Source of the DNA: Apus apus
Taxonomy: Eukaryota; Chordata; Aves; Apodiformes; Apodidae
DNA: 64,000 nt
Assembly (NCBI RefSeq): GCF_020740795.1
Contig: NC_067286.1
Location: 33,380,003-33,444,002 of the forward strand
Direction: 5' to 3'
Of this stretch, positions 27,601 to 40,236 are shown piece after piece; position 1 is the stretch's first letter; each line of letters begins with the position of its first letter. Under the pieces are notes generated by a model, which had not been told where the DNA came from, made no database searches, and worked only from the letters and a program-made list of their open reading frames with translations. The translations under genes and the position numbers were made by a program.

Positions 27601-30600
27601 TTACTATTTTGAGAAGACCTTTGAAACAGAAAACTTTACAAAGTGCTTTAAAGCTGGGAAGGTAAGGAGGTATAAAACTGGGAGAGGAAAAGATCTTAGG
27701 AGTTTAGGAATACTTGTTTCATTGTAGGTCTAATTAATTGACATTTCCCTGTATTCATTTTACATCCATCCACAATGGACCAATCAAGGACCAATTGCCA
27801 CCAAACAAGGTGGTAATTATTTCTTTGCTTATTCAAAATTTTCTTTATTGAATTCATGTGCCTGATCCTGTTACCAACATGAGTTATTACAAAGTGTCTA
27901 TTAAATCCAGCAAATTGAGGAACAGGTTTTACATTCCCTTCATGTAAGTAAGAGTCTGACAGTACCAATATAGGAGAATTAAGTATTCTCCTATAAAAAG
28001 TCTGAGCACACTTTTGCCAGTATTTTAGCCACCCACCTCTTCAAAGTATTTTCTCTATTAATTTTTAATAACCCTAAACTATAGGGACTGACCAGTGCTA
28101 TCCTGATTATATTCTTCAGGGACAAAGTGGAAATTAAACGAAGTATTGTTGTGTGTCACAATTTTTGTAAACAGCTTTGAAACAAACATTTTTTTCTAAC
28201 TAGCTTCAAATATTTTATGAAATATCAGTTCTGTTCAACTGTAATGTGTCAAATTCTTCAGTCAACCACCCTTCCTTTTGCAGTACACGTGGAGCAAAAT
28301 GCCTCCATGTCAAGTCATAAGTACACAGACTAACAGAGAAAGAAGAAAGCACATGAAAGTCATATGGAGTCCTAGAAAGATTAACCTTTCCCTTCATGCC
28401 TACACATGGCTGATAAACTTAGTCATTGCAGCCAACAACTAAGACTATATATTTTTTTCCTTTTACATAATGGTCAACTTACTGTTAATTCTTGCATCAA
28501 CAAAAGAAGACAGAAAGCCCTTGGCAGCCACTGCTATTTTCTGCAGCCACACTGCCTTTACTCTTAGTCCTGTTCTGCTTCCTTCTGATCTCCCAGCTCT
28601 GGTGAGTTGCTGGAATGGATGTGAGGGAAGATGATCTCCCTCCACTCTCCTCTCACTTCCCCTCTTCCCCAGATGATTCGCAGACTGAGCGTAACAAGAG
28701 AGACAGAGAGAGGAACAAGCAAAACCAGGTGAGAAGCATAAAGAGCATTTTCCTTGAAGTGATGCAAAAGGGGAGTCCCACAGCAGAGGAGTATGGGCCT
28801 TGTTTATATGGCGTATCATGTTTGCTTACATTCTCAGCACTCAATCCAGTGTTCACTTCAGATCAGCACAACCTAGCACTTCAGGGCTAAATCCCCTTGG
28901 AAAAGATTCCTGCCCTTCAGATGAGATCAGAAAGGGCAGAGAAACACCACTTCCTACACACCCACATCCTGTGAAACCCCTGTCATTACTCCTCATTTCT
29001 CCTCAAATAACTGTCACTCCTGCTTCTTCACATAATCCCTACCACTGATTTTGTCACTGCACATAACAAGGGCAGAATCATAAATACTGACCTTCAACAC
29101 TGTAGCAGCGAACTTGAATTTTGCCCACTCAGTTTGGAAATTTTGAAGCAGCTCTGTCAGAGGCAAACCACTTGGAAATCATGTCTGTTTATTTCCAACT
29201 CGAAGGAACACTGTAATTTTAGCTGCTATTTGCTAAATAGAAAAATTCTAAGTATTATATTAAAGAAACCCCCATCCCCTACTTCTGCGAGCCAGCTTTC
29301 ACCCTGTGATACTTTCAAAGGGATTGTTACATCCACAATAATTGATCTGTGAAACCACTTTTAAAAGGTTAAAACAATACACTTAATACTTCCCTAGTGA
29401 GTGGCCTCTTGCTTCTTGCTGCCGACCAAGAGATATCCTGTAAAGGAAGTAGCTAATCACTGTCTCCTTAGAAAATGTTTACAAAGGGAAGTTCGGGATG
29501 ATGTCATCTACATCCTCTTTAAGCAGCTGGTTTGTTCTTTTAAATTGGTTGGTGAACAAAAAGAAGGATTATTGGTAGTATTGTTATGCTCTTCCTTTCT
29601 GTATCTTGAGACTCACTGTTTCTCGACAGTAGTTGATTCAACAGTACCAGATAGTTTTCACCTTATCTATCCATATTTTAACACAGGCATTATAAGAAAG
29701 AAGGTGTTGCAGCTGGGGTCTTGAGGGGCGTGGGAGGAGGAAAGGAAGAAGATTAATATTTTGTGCTATTCTTACAAAAATCAATTGGTAAATTGTATGT
29801 ACACATAAGCATCCTGATGACTGAACCAAAACTGATCAATTCTGAAAAAACATAAAAGAAAACTATTTAACTATGAACTACTGGAGGGAAACAGAAGTTA
29901 TTATTACAATGCTCTTGGACTTATAGTAAAAAAAAAAGCTTTTGTCTTTCCCTGATGCCAGAATTAAATATGATTTTGGTTTTAGTTATACAGAATACAG
30001 ATTTCAGTTGGCAATACTGTTGTCAGTTATTATTTTGGGACAACAATACCATTACCTTTCATTGTATACTGCAGTATCATACTGCATTATCGTAAGAGTC
30101 CCACTGTGTGCTCCTTCTGAAACAGCTGGACATTATTGCAAGGTAGGCAGATGATCCTTCTAGGCAGATGATCAGTGCTTACTGTATTTCAGCAGTATTC
30201 TTCTAAATAGGAAAACATCAGAATTTTTAACCAATAAAAAGGCTGAGATATTACTTGTAGACTTAGCCTCAAAGCCACACAAACCAAAGTATGCTTCTAC
30301 TCAGAAAAATGTCAGCAGCTAATAACTTTTTCTGACTAACCAGACTAGATGTTTTTATATGTTATCTAGTTATATGTTAATTGCTTTTCTTACTGGAACA
30401 ATTATTTTAGTCCACTAAAATTTTAGTCTTCCAGGTTAAAAACAATAAAAAACCCCACAACCAACAACAAAATCTAACAGTTTCAGTTACACATAGCTGA
30501 CAGTGCAAGACTGTTGCCAATCAGCAGCTTGCAAATCATCTGTACAAACAACTAATGATAAACTTAGGCATAGTTCTTAAAGTAAAAGTTACACTCTTCA

Positions 30601-31964
30601 ATGACTTTTAAGTCCACTATGGAGTTCAGGGTAAAAACAGAAAGAGAAATTATTAAAAAAACATAAGATATCTACATTTTCCTGGAATGGCTCACTTCAT
30701 CTTGCAAGATTTGTATGAAAAAAAGGAAAAAAAGTGAAGAAGAATTTGGCCATTCTGGGGAGGACTCACTTCTACTCAGAATCCTAATCAGGGTTCTGAT
30801 GAAACTCAGGTACTGATGCACTGTTTGCACTGCCTCATGCATATATCCATCTATCAGAGTCAAATTTCCTGGACTGAAAGTGAAACCTCTCATTTAGGTT
30901 GCAATATCATACACTCAGATATACTGTGCATCACTGGAATATATGTGCATTTTCACGAGCATAAATATAGTTACTTCCAGAGCATTACTGAGCAACTGGA
31001 TAAATTCTCGTCAACACAGCTGTAAGTCAAAAAAAGACTTTATCAATCATCTTCATGAAGTACAGTGAGATTGTTTTTCCCATTTAAAAAGGGGAAGCAA
31101 AGGCACAAGGGAAGGCCACAGAAGTTGAGACAATTAGAACCTTTTTCCTCAAAAAAACTAACTAGCATTACTCAGTATTTTGCACGATCAAAGTACACAT
31201 TTTTCTTTAATTTTCACTAGTGAAAATTCAGATTTCTGCAATTTCTGCAGGTAAAAGAAAGCTCAGGCAGCATCCAAAGCCTGAGGAATACAGCCAATAG
31301 GTACATAGAAAGCACTCTTCAGCATTGTTACTGGAAGGGCAAGGATCTAGGAGAGTCCGTAGAAGATGCACAAGCAGTTTTCAAGTATCTCAGCCATGAG
31401 ATCACAATTTCACTTCTGCAATCCTTCTTCCCTAGTAAGTGCAAGGCATCTGCCTTCTGTAACCAAAGCAGTTGAAAATGACAACGCCAATCACTATTTC
31501 TCCTTATTTGCCTCTACTACATATTCATGCTATGATCTGAATGGGAGCTGAGGTGCTAGGAAAGAAACTGTACCATGTTTCATAGTTAAGGGCAATATTG
31601 ACACCCATACACACAATTAATCTCCTCATTTTGGAGTACCCAGCTCTTCAAGGGCCATCTCTACATGGTAACACTGTCATAACTGCAATGGCCATAAAGA
31701 CACAGTCAAGACAAGATCTATAGATAGAGATAATACCTTTTATTAGGCCAACTAGTATAATACAGGAAAATGTAGACAGATTTCCAGATGTTGCTATTTT
31801 TAAAGTTTAGTAAAGCTTTCAACATAATTTCTTACAACATTCTTGCATTCAGTTTGGGACACTGAGGTCTAGATGGGTGGACAACTGGGTATTGATCTAG
31901 TAAAAAGCTGTTTGATTGGTTAGGCTCAGAGAGTATGGGTTGTACTTTAACTGGAGGCTGGCGG
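24661..31964. other. Gene-free flank
   Basis: About 7.3 kb without a supported gene. The stretch 28560-28900 is richer in GC and has overlapping open frames on both strands, including a hydrophilic plus-strand frame ending near a consensus-like donor at 28729. I cannot identify it and do not call it a gene. Confidence 0.5.
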
Positions 31965-32895
31965 TGAGTAACATAGGGGTCTGACCTGGGATTCATCCAT
32001 TTTAACAGCTATCAACAGTCTGGAGGAGGAGTCACAGCGCACTCTCCTCGAGTTTGCATGCAGCATCAAACTGGGATGACAATGCAGTACACTTGAGGGC
32101 TGCCATCCAGAGAGATGCAGACAAGATGGAGGAATGGACTGACAGGAACTTATAAGAAATTCTGCAAGCACAAATGCATAGCCCTGCACCTGGGAAGGAA
32201 GAGATCCTTGCATCAGTGTAGGCTGGGGACTTAAGATCTGGGGAGCAGCACTGCTGAAAAAGAGGTGGAGGTCTTGCCAGGCAGCAAGCAGCACAAGAGC
32301 CTGCAGTGTGCCCAGACAGCAGAGAAGGTCAACAACACTGCGGACAGAGACAGCAGTCTGTGGGAAGTGATGACACCATCTCTACCCAGCATTCTAGGCT
32401 GAGTCCATTTCTGGGTCCCCAGTACCAGAAGGACATTGACAAACTGGAGTGAGTTCACCAGACAGCCACCAAGATTGCTGGAGGCTGGAGTGCTTGCCCT
32501 GAGAGCAGATGCTAAGGGACCTGAGCCTTTCCAGCCTGGAGAAGAGATGCCCTTAGTGAGGATACAATAGCAGACTGACTGTGTTTCTGAGAAGGTTACT
32601 GAGGAGGAGCCAGGCTCTTCACAGCAGGACATGGCAGGAGTTTGAGAGACAACAAATAAACAGAAACAAGAGAAGATATTTATTGGATATAAGGATTTTT
32701 ATTTATTTATTTACTTTTGTAAACATAAGAACAGTCAAACACTGCAACGGGCTGCACAGAGAAGTTGTGCAGTCTTCACACTTGGAGGGTTTCAAGATCC
32801 AACTGGATAAAGCCCTGGCCTGGGCAACCAGGTCTAGTACCACAGCTGCCCATGCTTTGAGCAGGAGGCTAGACCCTTCCAAATACAGACACCTT
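31965..32895 (+). mobile_element. Old, strongly diverged CR1 LINE
   Basis: Diverged CR1 ORF2/3'UTR text is visible in order: a segment like 'gcatcaaactgggatgacaa' (the reverse-transcriptase region), 'cctgcacctgggaaggaaga', 'ctgggtccccagtaccagaa', 'cctttccagcctggagaaga', and 'gaagttgtgcagtcttcaca'. Many indels break every frame. It lacks the usual tandem octamer end. Both borders are approximate. The minus-strand frames across it (up to 133 codons) are shadows of the repeat. Confidence 0.75.
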
Positions 32896-33344
32896 GTGTT
32901 TATGTGATTCTCTGAAGAAACCCTCTTCAACTCTACTCAAAACCTTGTCTTTTTCTTACTGTACCAGTTGGTCTGACAAAAGATGTTGCCTTTACCTACA
33001 AACTATGTCTTGCCTATAATTTCCAGACTAAAAACTACAGATGTTTCATCAAGTGGCAGCATGTTTACACCTACATAGATTGTTACTAGGACTGGATTCA
33101 TTCAATCCATCCCACAGACCTTTGGCATTTGAACTGACAAAATGACACACAGAAGCTGTAATAATCAGCCTGGGTGTTCACTGCCAAGTGGTGAGGAACC
33201 CACAGATGGCAAGTAACCTAAGAAGTGCTCTACCAAAATCCAAAACCAGTGAAACCTAGATATTCCATGCTCCACTCTATGTTCTGACAATTTTCCTAAG
33301 CTTTTCCTTTTCCTCTTCCATGAATTCTAGTCCTGCCTCTTTTC
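32896..33344. other. Non-coding spacer between two CR1 copies
   Basis: Unique-looking, moderately AT-rich sequence. No open frame or motif worth calling. Confidence 0.5.
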
Positions 33345-33540
33345 CCAGGTTGCCCAGGAAGGTGGTGGAGTCACCATCCCTGGAAATATTTAAAAGAAAT
33401 GTAGATGTAGTGCTTAGTGACATGATTTAGGCACTGAACGGGTAAATTAGGTTATGGTAGGGGGATTTAGGTTATGGTTGGACTTGATGATCATCAAGGT
33501 CCCTTCCAACCAAGATGATTCTATGATTCTATGATGATTG
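33345..33540 (+). mobile_element. CR1 LINE 3' tail
   Basis: Begins with 'gttgcccaggaaggtggtgg' and 'gtcaccatccctgg', continues with 'ggttggacttgatgatc' and 'aaggtcccttccaacc', and ends in ATGATTCT-type repeats. Only about 200 bp of the 3' end is present. A short internal partial duplication around 'ttaggttatgg' is seen near 33450-33480. Confidence 0.9.
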
Positions 33541-34675
33541 ATTACACCTTGTCAGTTCAACACTGACTCCTGGACACCAAAAGGTTTAACAGAAGCAGCC
33601 TTTACAGAAGAAATGTCAGTATAGAGGCAGATTGGATAGGAAGATCTCTTAGTAGCATAGCTACTAACTTTGTAAGGTGACTTGCACATAATGTACACCA
33701 ACCTATGGTCCTTAGACGTAAGAAGGCAGTGGCTACCGGGTGCTCTCAATTCCTTCTATTCTTTCAGAAAAGCTGGAACCTCAGAGGTACCTTATTGACA
33801 ACCCAAAGCACTCAAATAAGATATGTCCATTCTTCTAGAACACTTAGAGATGTTTAAAAAGAGGATTCACTTTCTTCTCAATTTACTATCCACTCTCTCA
33901 ATCCTATATTCTTACACTTTCAGGTCCCATACTGCAATCATGAGTACGATTTTTATTACCTCCCAATTAAAATGAAAGCTGTAGTTGTCCAAAAAGTCAC
34001 ACTAGGACATGCATCATTGGAGATACTTGTGATAAAGTCACAAACATTAACACTGTTACAGGTCACATTGCTTCAGAAAGTGGGACATTCCATCCCTGGC
34101 CACTAGGGCAAACGTGCATCAAGAGCAATATAGCAAGAGAATTACCATGATAACTCACTGTGGTTATCAGACCAAAACGTTCATTAACACTACAACTTTC
34201 TGAAAATAGAAATGTTTGATAAATTAGTGAAAGTGCCCAAAGCCTAGATTATCCTGATCAAAAGTTATGACCTGAGCTTGGAACAAAACACTCAAAATGT
34301 TCTATAACTCTGACCTGGTTTGAGCCAGAACGAAGCCAATTTTCCTTTTACTATCTTTTTTTTTCTTTACAGAACTCTGTTTTAACTAGCAGCAAGTCTT
34401 CCAGCTAGTGGACTGATAATACTGGAATGTTTATGTTACTACTGAGATGCCAGGGTCACTTCTCTACTTGTTGAATCTGCGGCCTCAGGTGCTAAATGAG
34501 CAGAAGAGTCTGCTGTGGCAGAAATTGAGCTAATATCAGTGGCGAAATAAATTAAATAATTAATACTGTATGGAAGAATGTGTTTCAATTTTAGTTGGGT
34601 TGGGTTTTTTGCCCTGATTAATTTTTCTGTGCAACTCACCATGTGGTTGTACAAGCTCTATTATTTGGCCTACTG
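33541..34675. other. Non-coding spacer
   Basis: About 1.1 kb with no recognisable gene or repeat. Short minus-strand frames are unremarkable. Confidence 0.5.
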
Positions 34676-35263
34676 TAAAGAACAGGAATGTGTGACCAGC
34701 AGGACCAAGGAGGTGATCCTGCCCCTCTACTCGGCCTTGGTGAGGCTCCACCTTGAGCACTGGGTGCAGGTTTGGGCACCAGAGTATAAAAAGGACATTG
34801 AGGTGCTGGAGAGGATGCAGAGAAGGGCAACTAGGCTGATTACGGCTCTGGAGAACAGGTCCTGTGAGGAGAGGCTGAGGGAGCTGGGGCTGTTCAGCCT
34901 GGAGAAGGCTAAGGGGAGACCTCATTGTTCTCCACAACTACCTGAAAGGAGGTTGTGGTGAGGTGCGTGTAGGCCTTTTCTCCCTGGTGACTAGCAACAG
35001 GAGAAGATGAAATGGAGTGAAGTTGCCCAAAGGGAGGTTCAGACTGGATATTAGGAAAACTTTCTTCACAGAAAGAGTGGTGAGGCATTGGAACAGGCTG
35101 CCCAGGGAGGTGGTAGAGGCACCATCCCTAGAGGTGTTCAAAAAATGGGCAGACGAGGTGTTTCAGGAGATGGTTTAGTGGTTACGGGTTGTAGGGTGGA
35201 CGGTTGGACTTGATAATCTTGAAGGTCTTCTCCAACTTTGATGATTCTGTGATTCTGTGAATG
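34676..35263 (+). mobile_element. CR1 LINE, 5'-truncated, fairly young
   Basis: Retains the C-terminal ORF2 segment in one frame (34578-34961), with recognisable CR1 motifs: [20 protein letters not shown], a segment [14 protein letters not shown] and [15 protein letters not shown]. It then breaks frame. The 3' part has 'aaactttcttcacagaaaga', 'cattggaacaggctgcccag' and ends with two ATTCTGTG units. The upstream end of the same open frame is non-CR1 flank, so the frame is a chance fusion and not a gene. Confidence 0.92.
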
Positions 35264-36830
35264 GGGATCCAGGAAAAATGGCAAATTAAATGAGCTTAAA
35301 ATAGATATGAAAAAATAACTTAATGAAATTATCTTCACTCCACTTCAAGGCCAAGCTAGGTTTGTGGACTCACACTAACTTGGTGGGAGAAAAACAGAAC
35401 TTCTAAGATCTGGTTTGTGCTGAGGCAGTAAGTTGGTCCTTTCACTTGGTTCCAATAAAAGCCAATTTATAAGTTACTATTGTTGCAAGATCTTCCAGAA
35501 ATTTGACCACAAGAGTACAAAAATACTGGCTGAGCATGTTCCCTTGGGAGCAATATGGCCCATCCTAGCCATCATCATCTTGCAACTCTGTTAGCACAAT
35601 TCCTTTGGATCATAAATTGCATTTTTAAGTAATAATCTATGGATTGAAGCTCTGAGAGCAGAGTATCTTGCATTTCCACAAGCAAATCTCCAAACCTCTG
35701 ATGACAAAAAACAGGCATGAATCTATTTTACAGCAGGAAACCATTTCATCTGATGAATGTCACATTCAAGGATCAGTATGTCAGACTGCTGTGTGGGCAT
35801 GTAAATCACAACTGAATTTTTGTATGACATTATGTACTCTAAAATTTACATATTTACCTTCTGACCACAAAGATTGAGAGCATTCTTTCTGTCAAACCAC
35901 CATTTATTTGCATGCGTACACATGCACATGAACTTCTCAAGGAAATTGTGTAAAAGAGGAAGCAAAGATAGCTGGGATGTACTTCTCTAAAGTAGAATGC
36001 AGCCAGGAGACTGGCTTAACAACATAATATCACAGACCACATGACCACTGGTCTTGGATCTATATTAATATATGTGTTTCTTAAACCACCATGACCTTCA
36101 AGCTCTATGCTAGGAATAAGTTTAAAACTTACTCAGAAGAATGGCACCTGCTGAATCACTGCTGTGATTTCCAGGAGTATGTTGGGTTTTTCCTTTTACT
36201 TGGAGGTGTTCAGCAAAGCAAAGGCTGGGTTTGCACAGCTCCTGTTGTGATAATGGTAGTTACCACTGCCTCTGAGAAAAGGCTACTGAGCTTGTCCTTT
36301 GCAAAACTGATCATTTTGGAGAGCTAAAGAGAAACGTGCCCTGGTTGTTGGCAGAGAATTACTTTGAATACCTGAACCTTACCAGTTAGTCTTAAAATTA
36401 CAGTAAGTTTATGAAAACTGTCTGGACCTCAGTGCGAGGCACAATGGCATGATGATGCCTGAGTAATTTTAAGAACATAAAGTGAGCTCTCAAAATAAGC
36501 TGTTGACAACGCAGGAGCTGAAGAGCCCTGTGACCCAGTAGTTCTGTACTGTGCCATTGAATCTACTTCTCAACAAAAGACCATGCGGTCATACAGAAAG
36601 TTACGGGATATGGAGTGAGTTTGCCCTTTCTGATTTTCTGCCCTGTCATTTCTCATCAGAAGTGAGAAAGTAGTTCTCAACACTGAGTTGGAAGAGTTCC
36701 CAGAAACTCGTATTTACGCTAGAAGGATCATGAAAACCAGAGGGTCCCCTTTCCTTGCTCTGAGATTAAACTGGAGGGACAGCGTAAAGTGCGAATAAGC
36801 AGAGAGGCTTTAAAATAATCGTTACTGTGG
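35264..36830. other. Non-coding DNA upstream of the RASGRP1 CpG island
   Basis: About 1.6 kb with no supported exon. It may include distal promoter elements, but I see no strong motif clusters before the GC content rises at about 36840. Confidence 0.5.
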
Positions 36831-37020
36831 ATACCTCAGCTTTGTGCCCCCACCCCAGCATCGCGCCAGCGCTCGCTCCCAGACTCCCGCAGCGAGGGGA
36901 GCACGGCGCGGTCCTGCCGCCGCAGAGCGCACCGCCCGGGCTCCCCGGCCGCCAGCCCGGCCCCCCGCTGCGCCCCGCCCGGCCCCGTGCCCGGCGGGCA
37001 GGTGGGGGCACGGCGGGCAG

Positions 37021-37045
37021 CCCGCCCCTCGGCCGGCCAGCCAAT
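37021..37045 (+). promoter_or_regulatory. GC box and CCAAT box pair
   Basis: CCCGCCCC at 37021-37028 is a Sp1/KLF-type GC box. GCCAATCGG at 37040-37048 contains a CCAAT box in the NF-Y-type context. The close spacing inside the CpG island suggests a core or proximal promoter. Function is inferred from motif and position only. Confidence 0.5.
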
Positions 37046-37634
37046 CGGCGCGCGGGGCCAGGCACGCGTGGGTCCACCCCACGGGCGGTCACGTAGCCCC
37101 GGGTAGGGGCTCGGCGGTGGCCCGTGCTGGGACAGGCAGGGGTGTTGCCGTGGGAGCCGCTGGGCTGTGGCCAAGAGCTCGGCTGCGCCTGTCCCCCGGC
37201 CGGCACAACCTGCCCCAGGCGCCCCGGCAGCGGCTGTCCCCGGGCAGCGGGTGGGCGCGGGCCGGTGGCGTGCCGGCTGTCGTAGGCGGGCGTAAGCCCC
37301 GGCGGCGCAGCCCGCCGTGGGGAGGGGGTTTTCCCTGAGGGAAGGGAGGGCCTGGCCTGGCCAGCCGGGCAGAAGTTGAGCCGTGGAAAAGTTACGGCGG
37401 TTTTAGAGCCAGGCGGTGCGAGCAGGAGAGCGCGTTTCGGTACCTGGTAAATCCGCTGGCTTCAGAGAAGAGCAGCCCCGTAGCTCAGCACTTCCTTCTG
37501 CCGATAAGATCTTCGCCTGCGCTCGTCACGGGTGGCGGCTGCTGCTGCCGCTGCCCCACTTGAATTGGTTTCAGACTCCTCCCGAGACGAAACGGGGAGC
37601 TGGAGAGCGGCGCGGCGGGAGGAGGCGGGAGGCG

Positions 37635-37773
37635 ATGTGCGGGGCCGCGCTGCACCCCCCGGTCTCCTCCGCCCCGCGTATCCCCGCTCCCTGCGCTGCT
37701 GGCAGAGCCGGCCGGGCGGCGGAGCCTCGGCTGGCGCCGACATGGGAACCTTGGGGAAAAGGAGCGAAAACCA
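37635..37773 (+). other. Upstream ORF overlapping the RASGRP1 start (exon 1 part)
   Basis: The only ATG in roughly 800 bp upstream of the main start is at 37635, in a different frame from it (107 bases upstream). It stays open through exon 1 and, after splicing to exon 2 at 40237, ends at a TGA at 40284-40286, giving 62 codons. It therefore overlaps the main start codon. Its context (G at -3, T at +4) is adequate but not optimal. Whether it matters depends on the transcription start lying upstream of 37635. Its protein sequence resembles nothing I know; a regulatory role is more likely than a peptide role. Confidence 0.5.
37742..37773 (+). CDS. RASGRP1: RASGRP1 coding exon 1 (start codon)
   Basis: Encodes the first ten residues, MGTLGKRSEN, plus two bases of codon 11. 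The MGTLGK start is the known N-terminus of vertebrate RasGRP1. The ATG has G at -3 and G at +4, a strong initiation context. A GTGAGT donor follows at 37774. The reading frame is open upstream but has no earlier in-frame ATG in the island (the upstream frame begins only at a GTG). RasGRP1 is a diacylglycerol- and calcium-responsive exchange factor that loads GTP on Ras, notably downstream of antigen receptors in lymphocytes. The role is family knowledge; the exon is directly seen. Confidence 0.9.
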
Positions 37774-40236
37774 GTGAGTTCGCCGTGGCTGTTTTATTCT
37801 CCTGTGTCCCCCTGCCCGCGGCGGCCCGGAACGGGATGGTGCCCCGCCGCAGAGCACGCTGCCGTCCGGCGGTGGTGGCCGCCGGGGGGGGGTGTCTCCG
37901 GGGCACACGCCGCCGCGCTTGAGAGCGTGAGGTGCCCAGCCGGGGCGGTGGGGTCGGGTGAGAGGTGCTGCCGCCACCGCGGGGCTGGCGTGGGCTTCGT
38001 AGTCCGGGCGGCTGGGGCTCCGGGGGGGCCGGCGAGGCACTCCCGGGCGGGAAAGAAAGGGGAAAAGAAGCGCGGGAGGGCTGTGAGGGGGAGGATTTTG
38101 TTTCGTACCTTTGAGTGCAAGCGGGCCTCGGTGAGGTCGGGCTGGGAAGAGCCTCACGTTACGGTCCCGGCGTGACAGCCGAGCGGGAGTGGCGGCTCGG
38201 CGGCCAGCCGGGCTCCGGGTACCTGCGGCGGCGGTCTGCGGCGAGGCCGGGAGCGGGGTGTCCGCTTCTCGCCGGCCAAGATCCGCCTGTCCCGGGTGTC
38301 AGTTCACGGACTGATGGGCCGTTGTTTCTGGTTTCTTCTCCACCGCCAAGTAGTCTGCAGTGGAAGTTCAAGGGGCTCCTGTCCTGTCCCCCCACTCCGT
38401 CGCCCCCTCATTTTCCTCCCCCCCAGCTTTAATCTATTTTTCATGTCAAGTAACTGCTGGAAGGGGATCTGTTCTAATGAATGGCTGGTTTCCGACATGT
38501 CACCGGCTGCATTTTGCTTGTCCAGTGTTGCTAAGTCGGCCACAGTGTAATTGTAAACTTTTTTTGGGGGTGTGGACAGGAGTTTTTTAGCACTCTTTTC
38601 CCATGACCTAAAATACCTTCTTTCCTCAACTCCTACTTTACTACTACTGTATTGTTAGGATCCTCTGCCCTGTGTTGAAGAGGTATTGGAATAAAGTTAG
38701 GAGAGGATTTTTAGCTGGTAAAAAGAAAACCCTGAAAGCTGATCAGGCCTCTGTTCTTTTTATATGAGAACAGGAAGTCAGATCACAGAGCTAAGGGGGA
38801 AATTTAGAGAAAGGGGGAAGGGAAGAGAACATTCTTTGCATAGCCACTGTCAGGTCAGCTATGGAGGAGCTGAGTGATGGTCACTACTTCTTCAGGGTCA
38901 GGGCTGTATTTTCCTGACTTTGAAACTATGGAGGTCTGGGGTTATTGGGTTGTAAGTGGCATCATGTGCAGTTTCACGACTTCCCCAGCATACAAACGAG
39001 ACAGAAATTTAAGATAAGGCTGGAAATGGGATGAGGTAGGGTCCAGTCTGTCTCCATAAGTCATGTATGTTTCCAACTAAACCTAGGAGTACCTCTACAG
39101 GGATGCTTGTGCCTTTACATTCCCTATCAGTATGTAATATGCACACTGGATAAATTTCTATGCCTTTTATTCCCAGAACTGTCAGTTTATTAATAAAATT
39201 TTGCATGAAAGTTGTATGAAAGCTTAAGATAGCATCTCAAAGATGTGGGACTCATTTGTTTGGGAAGACTGCAGAGTGTAAATTGTCCCTGAAATAAATC
39301 CATGTTTTATTGAAACAGCAGTGGTTGTTGCCATTTCTGAACTGTATGATTTACTCTAAAGTCAATTTTTTAAGTGATTCCTGTTATTCACAGGCAAAAA
39401 TGCTTTGGCACTTTTCATTTATATAATGATGTGCATATTTACTATTACATACAGAAGAACTTGTATGCAAACAATGAACAGCCTTTAATATTATCTGTAA
39501 ACATACACATTCTTGAAGGGTAAGACATTATATGATCAAAATACAAGCCTAAAACTAGATACGTGCTTTATTTTGGTCTCTTTTACCTTAATAATAAAGA
39601 TATACTTTTAGTCATGTATACAAGTTTAAAACAACTTGGTATGAAATAATAGTATTGAATGGATGTAAACTATTTTTTTTTAATTGTGAAGTACTCCACT
39701 CTAAAGTTGCAGTGATATTTTGTTTACTTAATAGTAATTTTCCAAATTAAATTAATAAAGCTAGCCTACTGTTTTCCAATGTAAGTGGTATTTTATTCTA
39801 GTTCCATTTTTTTTTTTCTCCTTTACTTTTGGGAGGTTGCACAAGAATGTGTTGGTAGATTATGATTATTGCATGACAATATTCCCCTTAAATAGTTTGA
39901 GGGTTTGGGGTTTATTTTTTTCTGGTGAAATGGTAATGTAAACAGAGCCCCCCAAAAAAGAAACAAGACTTCTTATAATCTTGACGGGTCATTCATGGAG
40001 CTGTTTAACTGTGTGCTCTACGATCCACATTTAACAGAAGAAAAAAAAAAAACAACAACACAAAAAAACCCCCTCACTGAGCAGTCTCTTTGGTTTACGT
40101 ATTAAGTGGGAGGGTTATGTCTTTCAGCACGCTAGCTACAGAGAGTAATTGTCCTTTAAATCTCTCCTTTCCCATGCAGCATAAGTTTTACCACTCTGTC
40201 TTCTTTTACTTAACTTCACTATTCTGCTTTCTTTAG
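37774..40236 (+). other. RASGRP1: RASGRP1 intron 1
   Basis: 2,463 bp, GTGAGT donor and CTTTAG acceptor, phase 2. Its first 550 bp belong to the CpG island. The remainder is AT-rich with poly-T and poly-A tracts, for example near 40040-40070. No repeat of known family was recognised. Confidence 0.85.

Larger units (their letters stand above)
36840..38320. promoter_or_regulatory. RASGRP1: CpG-island promoter and 5' exon of RASGRP1
   Basis: GC content rises abruptly to a dense, CpG-rich block of roughly 1.5 kb. It surrounds the first coding exon, as expected for a vertebrate CpG-island promoter. No TATA box was seen in a suitable position. A GC box (CCCGCCCC) lies at 37021 and a CCAAT box 20 bp further on. 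The transcription start cannot be placed from sequence alone; it must lie upstream of the ATG at 37742. The long open frames here on both strands (up to 231 codons) arise because GC-rich DNA has few stops. Confidence 0.85.

Noticed and set aside
32231-32632. A 133-codon minus-strand open frame.
   Set aside because: It is the antisense of an old CR1 copy.
34578-34961. A 127-codon plus-strand open frame that could look like a gene.
   Set aside because: Its first third is unique flank and its remainder is CR1 ORF2, so it is a chance fusion within a retroposon.
37532-37741. In-frame N-terminal extension of RasGRP1 (an Ala-rich stretch upstream of the ATG).
   Set aside because: The upstream frame begins with GTG, not ATG, and the ATG at 37742 has a strong context and matches the known N-terminus. 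A non-ATG start cannot be excluded but nothing supports it.
36766-38175. Many long open frames (up to 231 codons) on both strands around the CpG island.
   Set aside because: Stops are rare in GC-rich DNA, the frames overlap on both strands, and the peptides are Pro/Arg/Ala/Gly-rich without domains. Only the frame carrying MGTLGK links to a recognisable protein.
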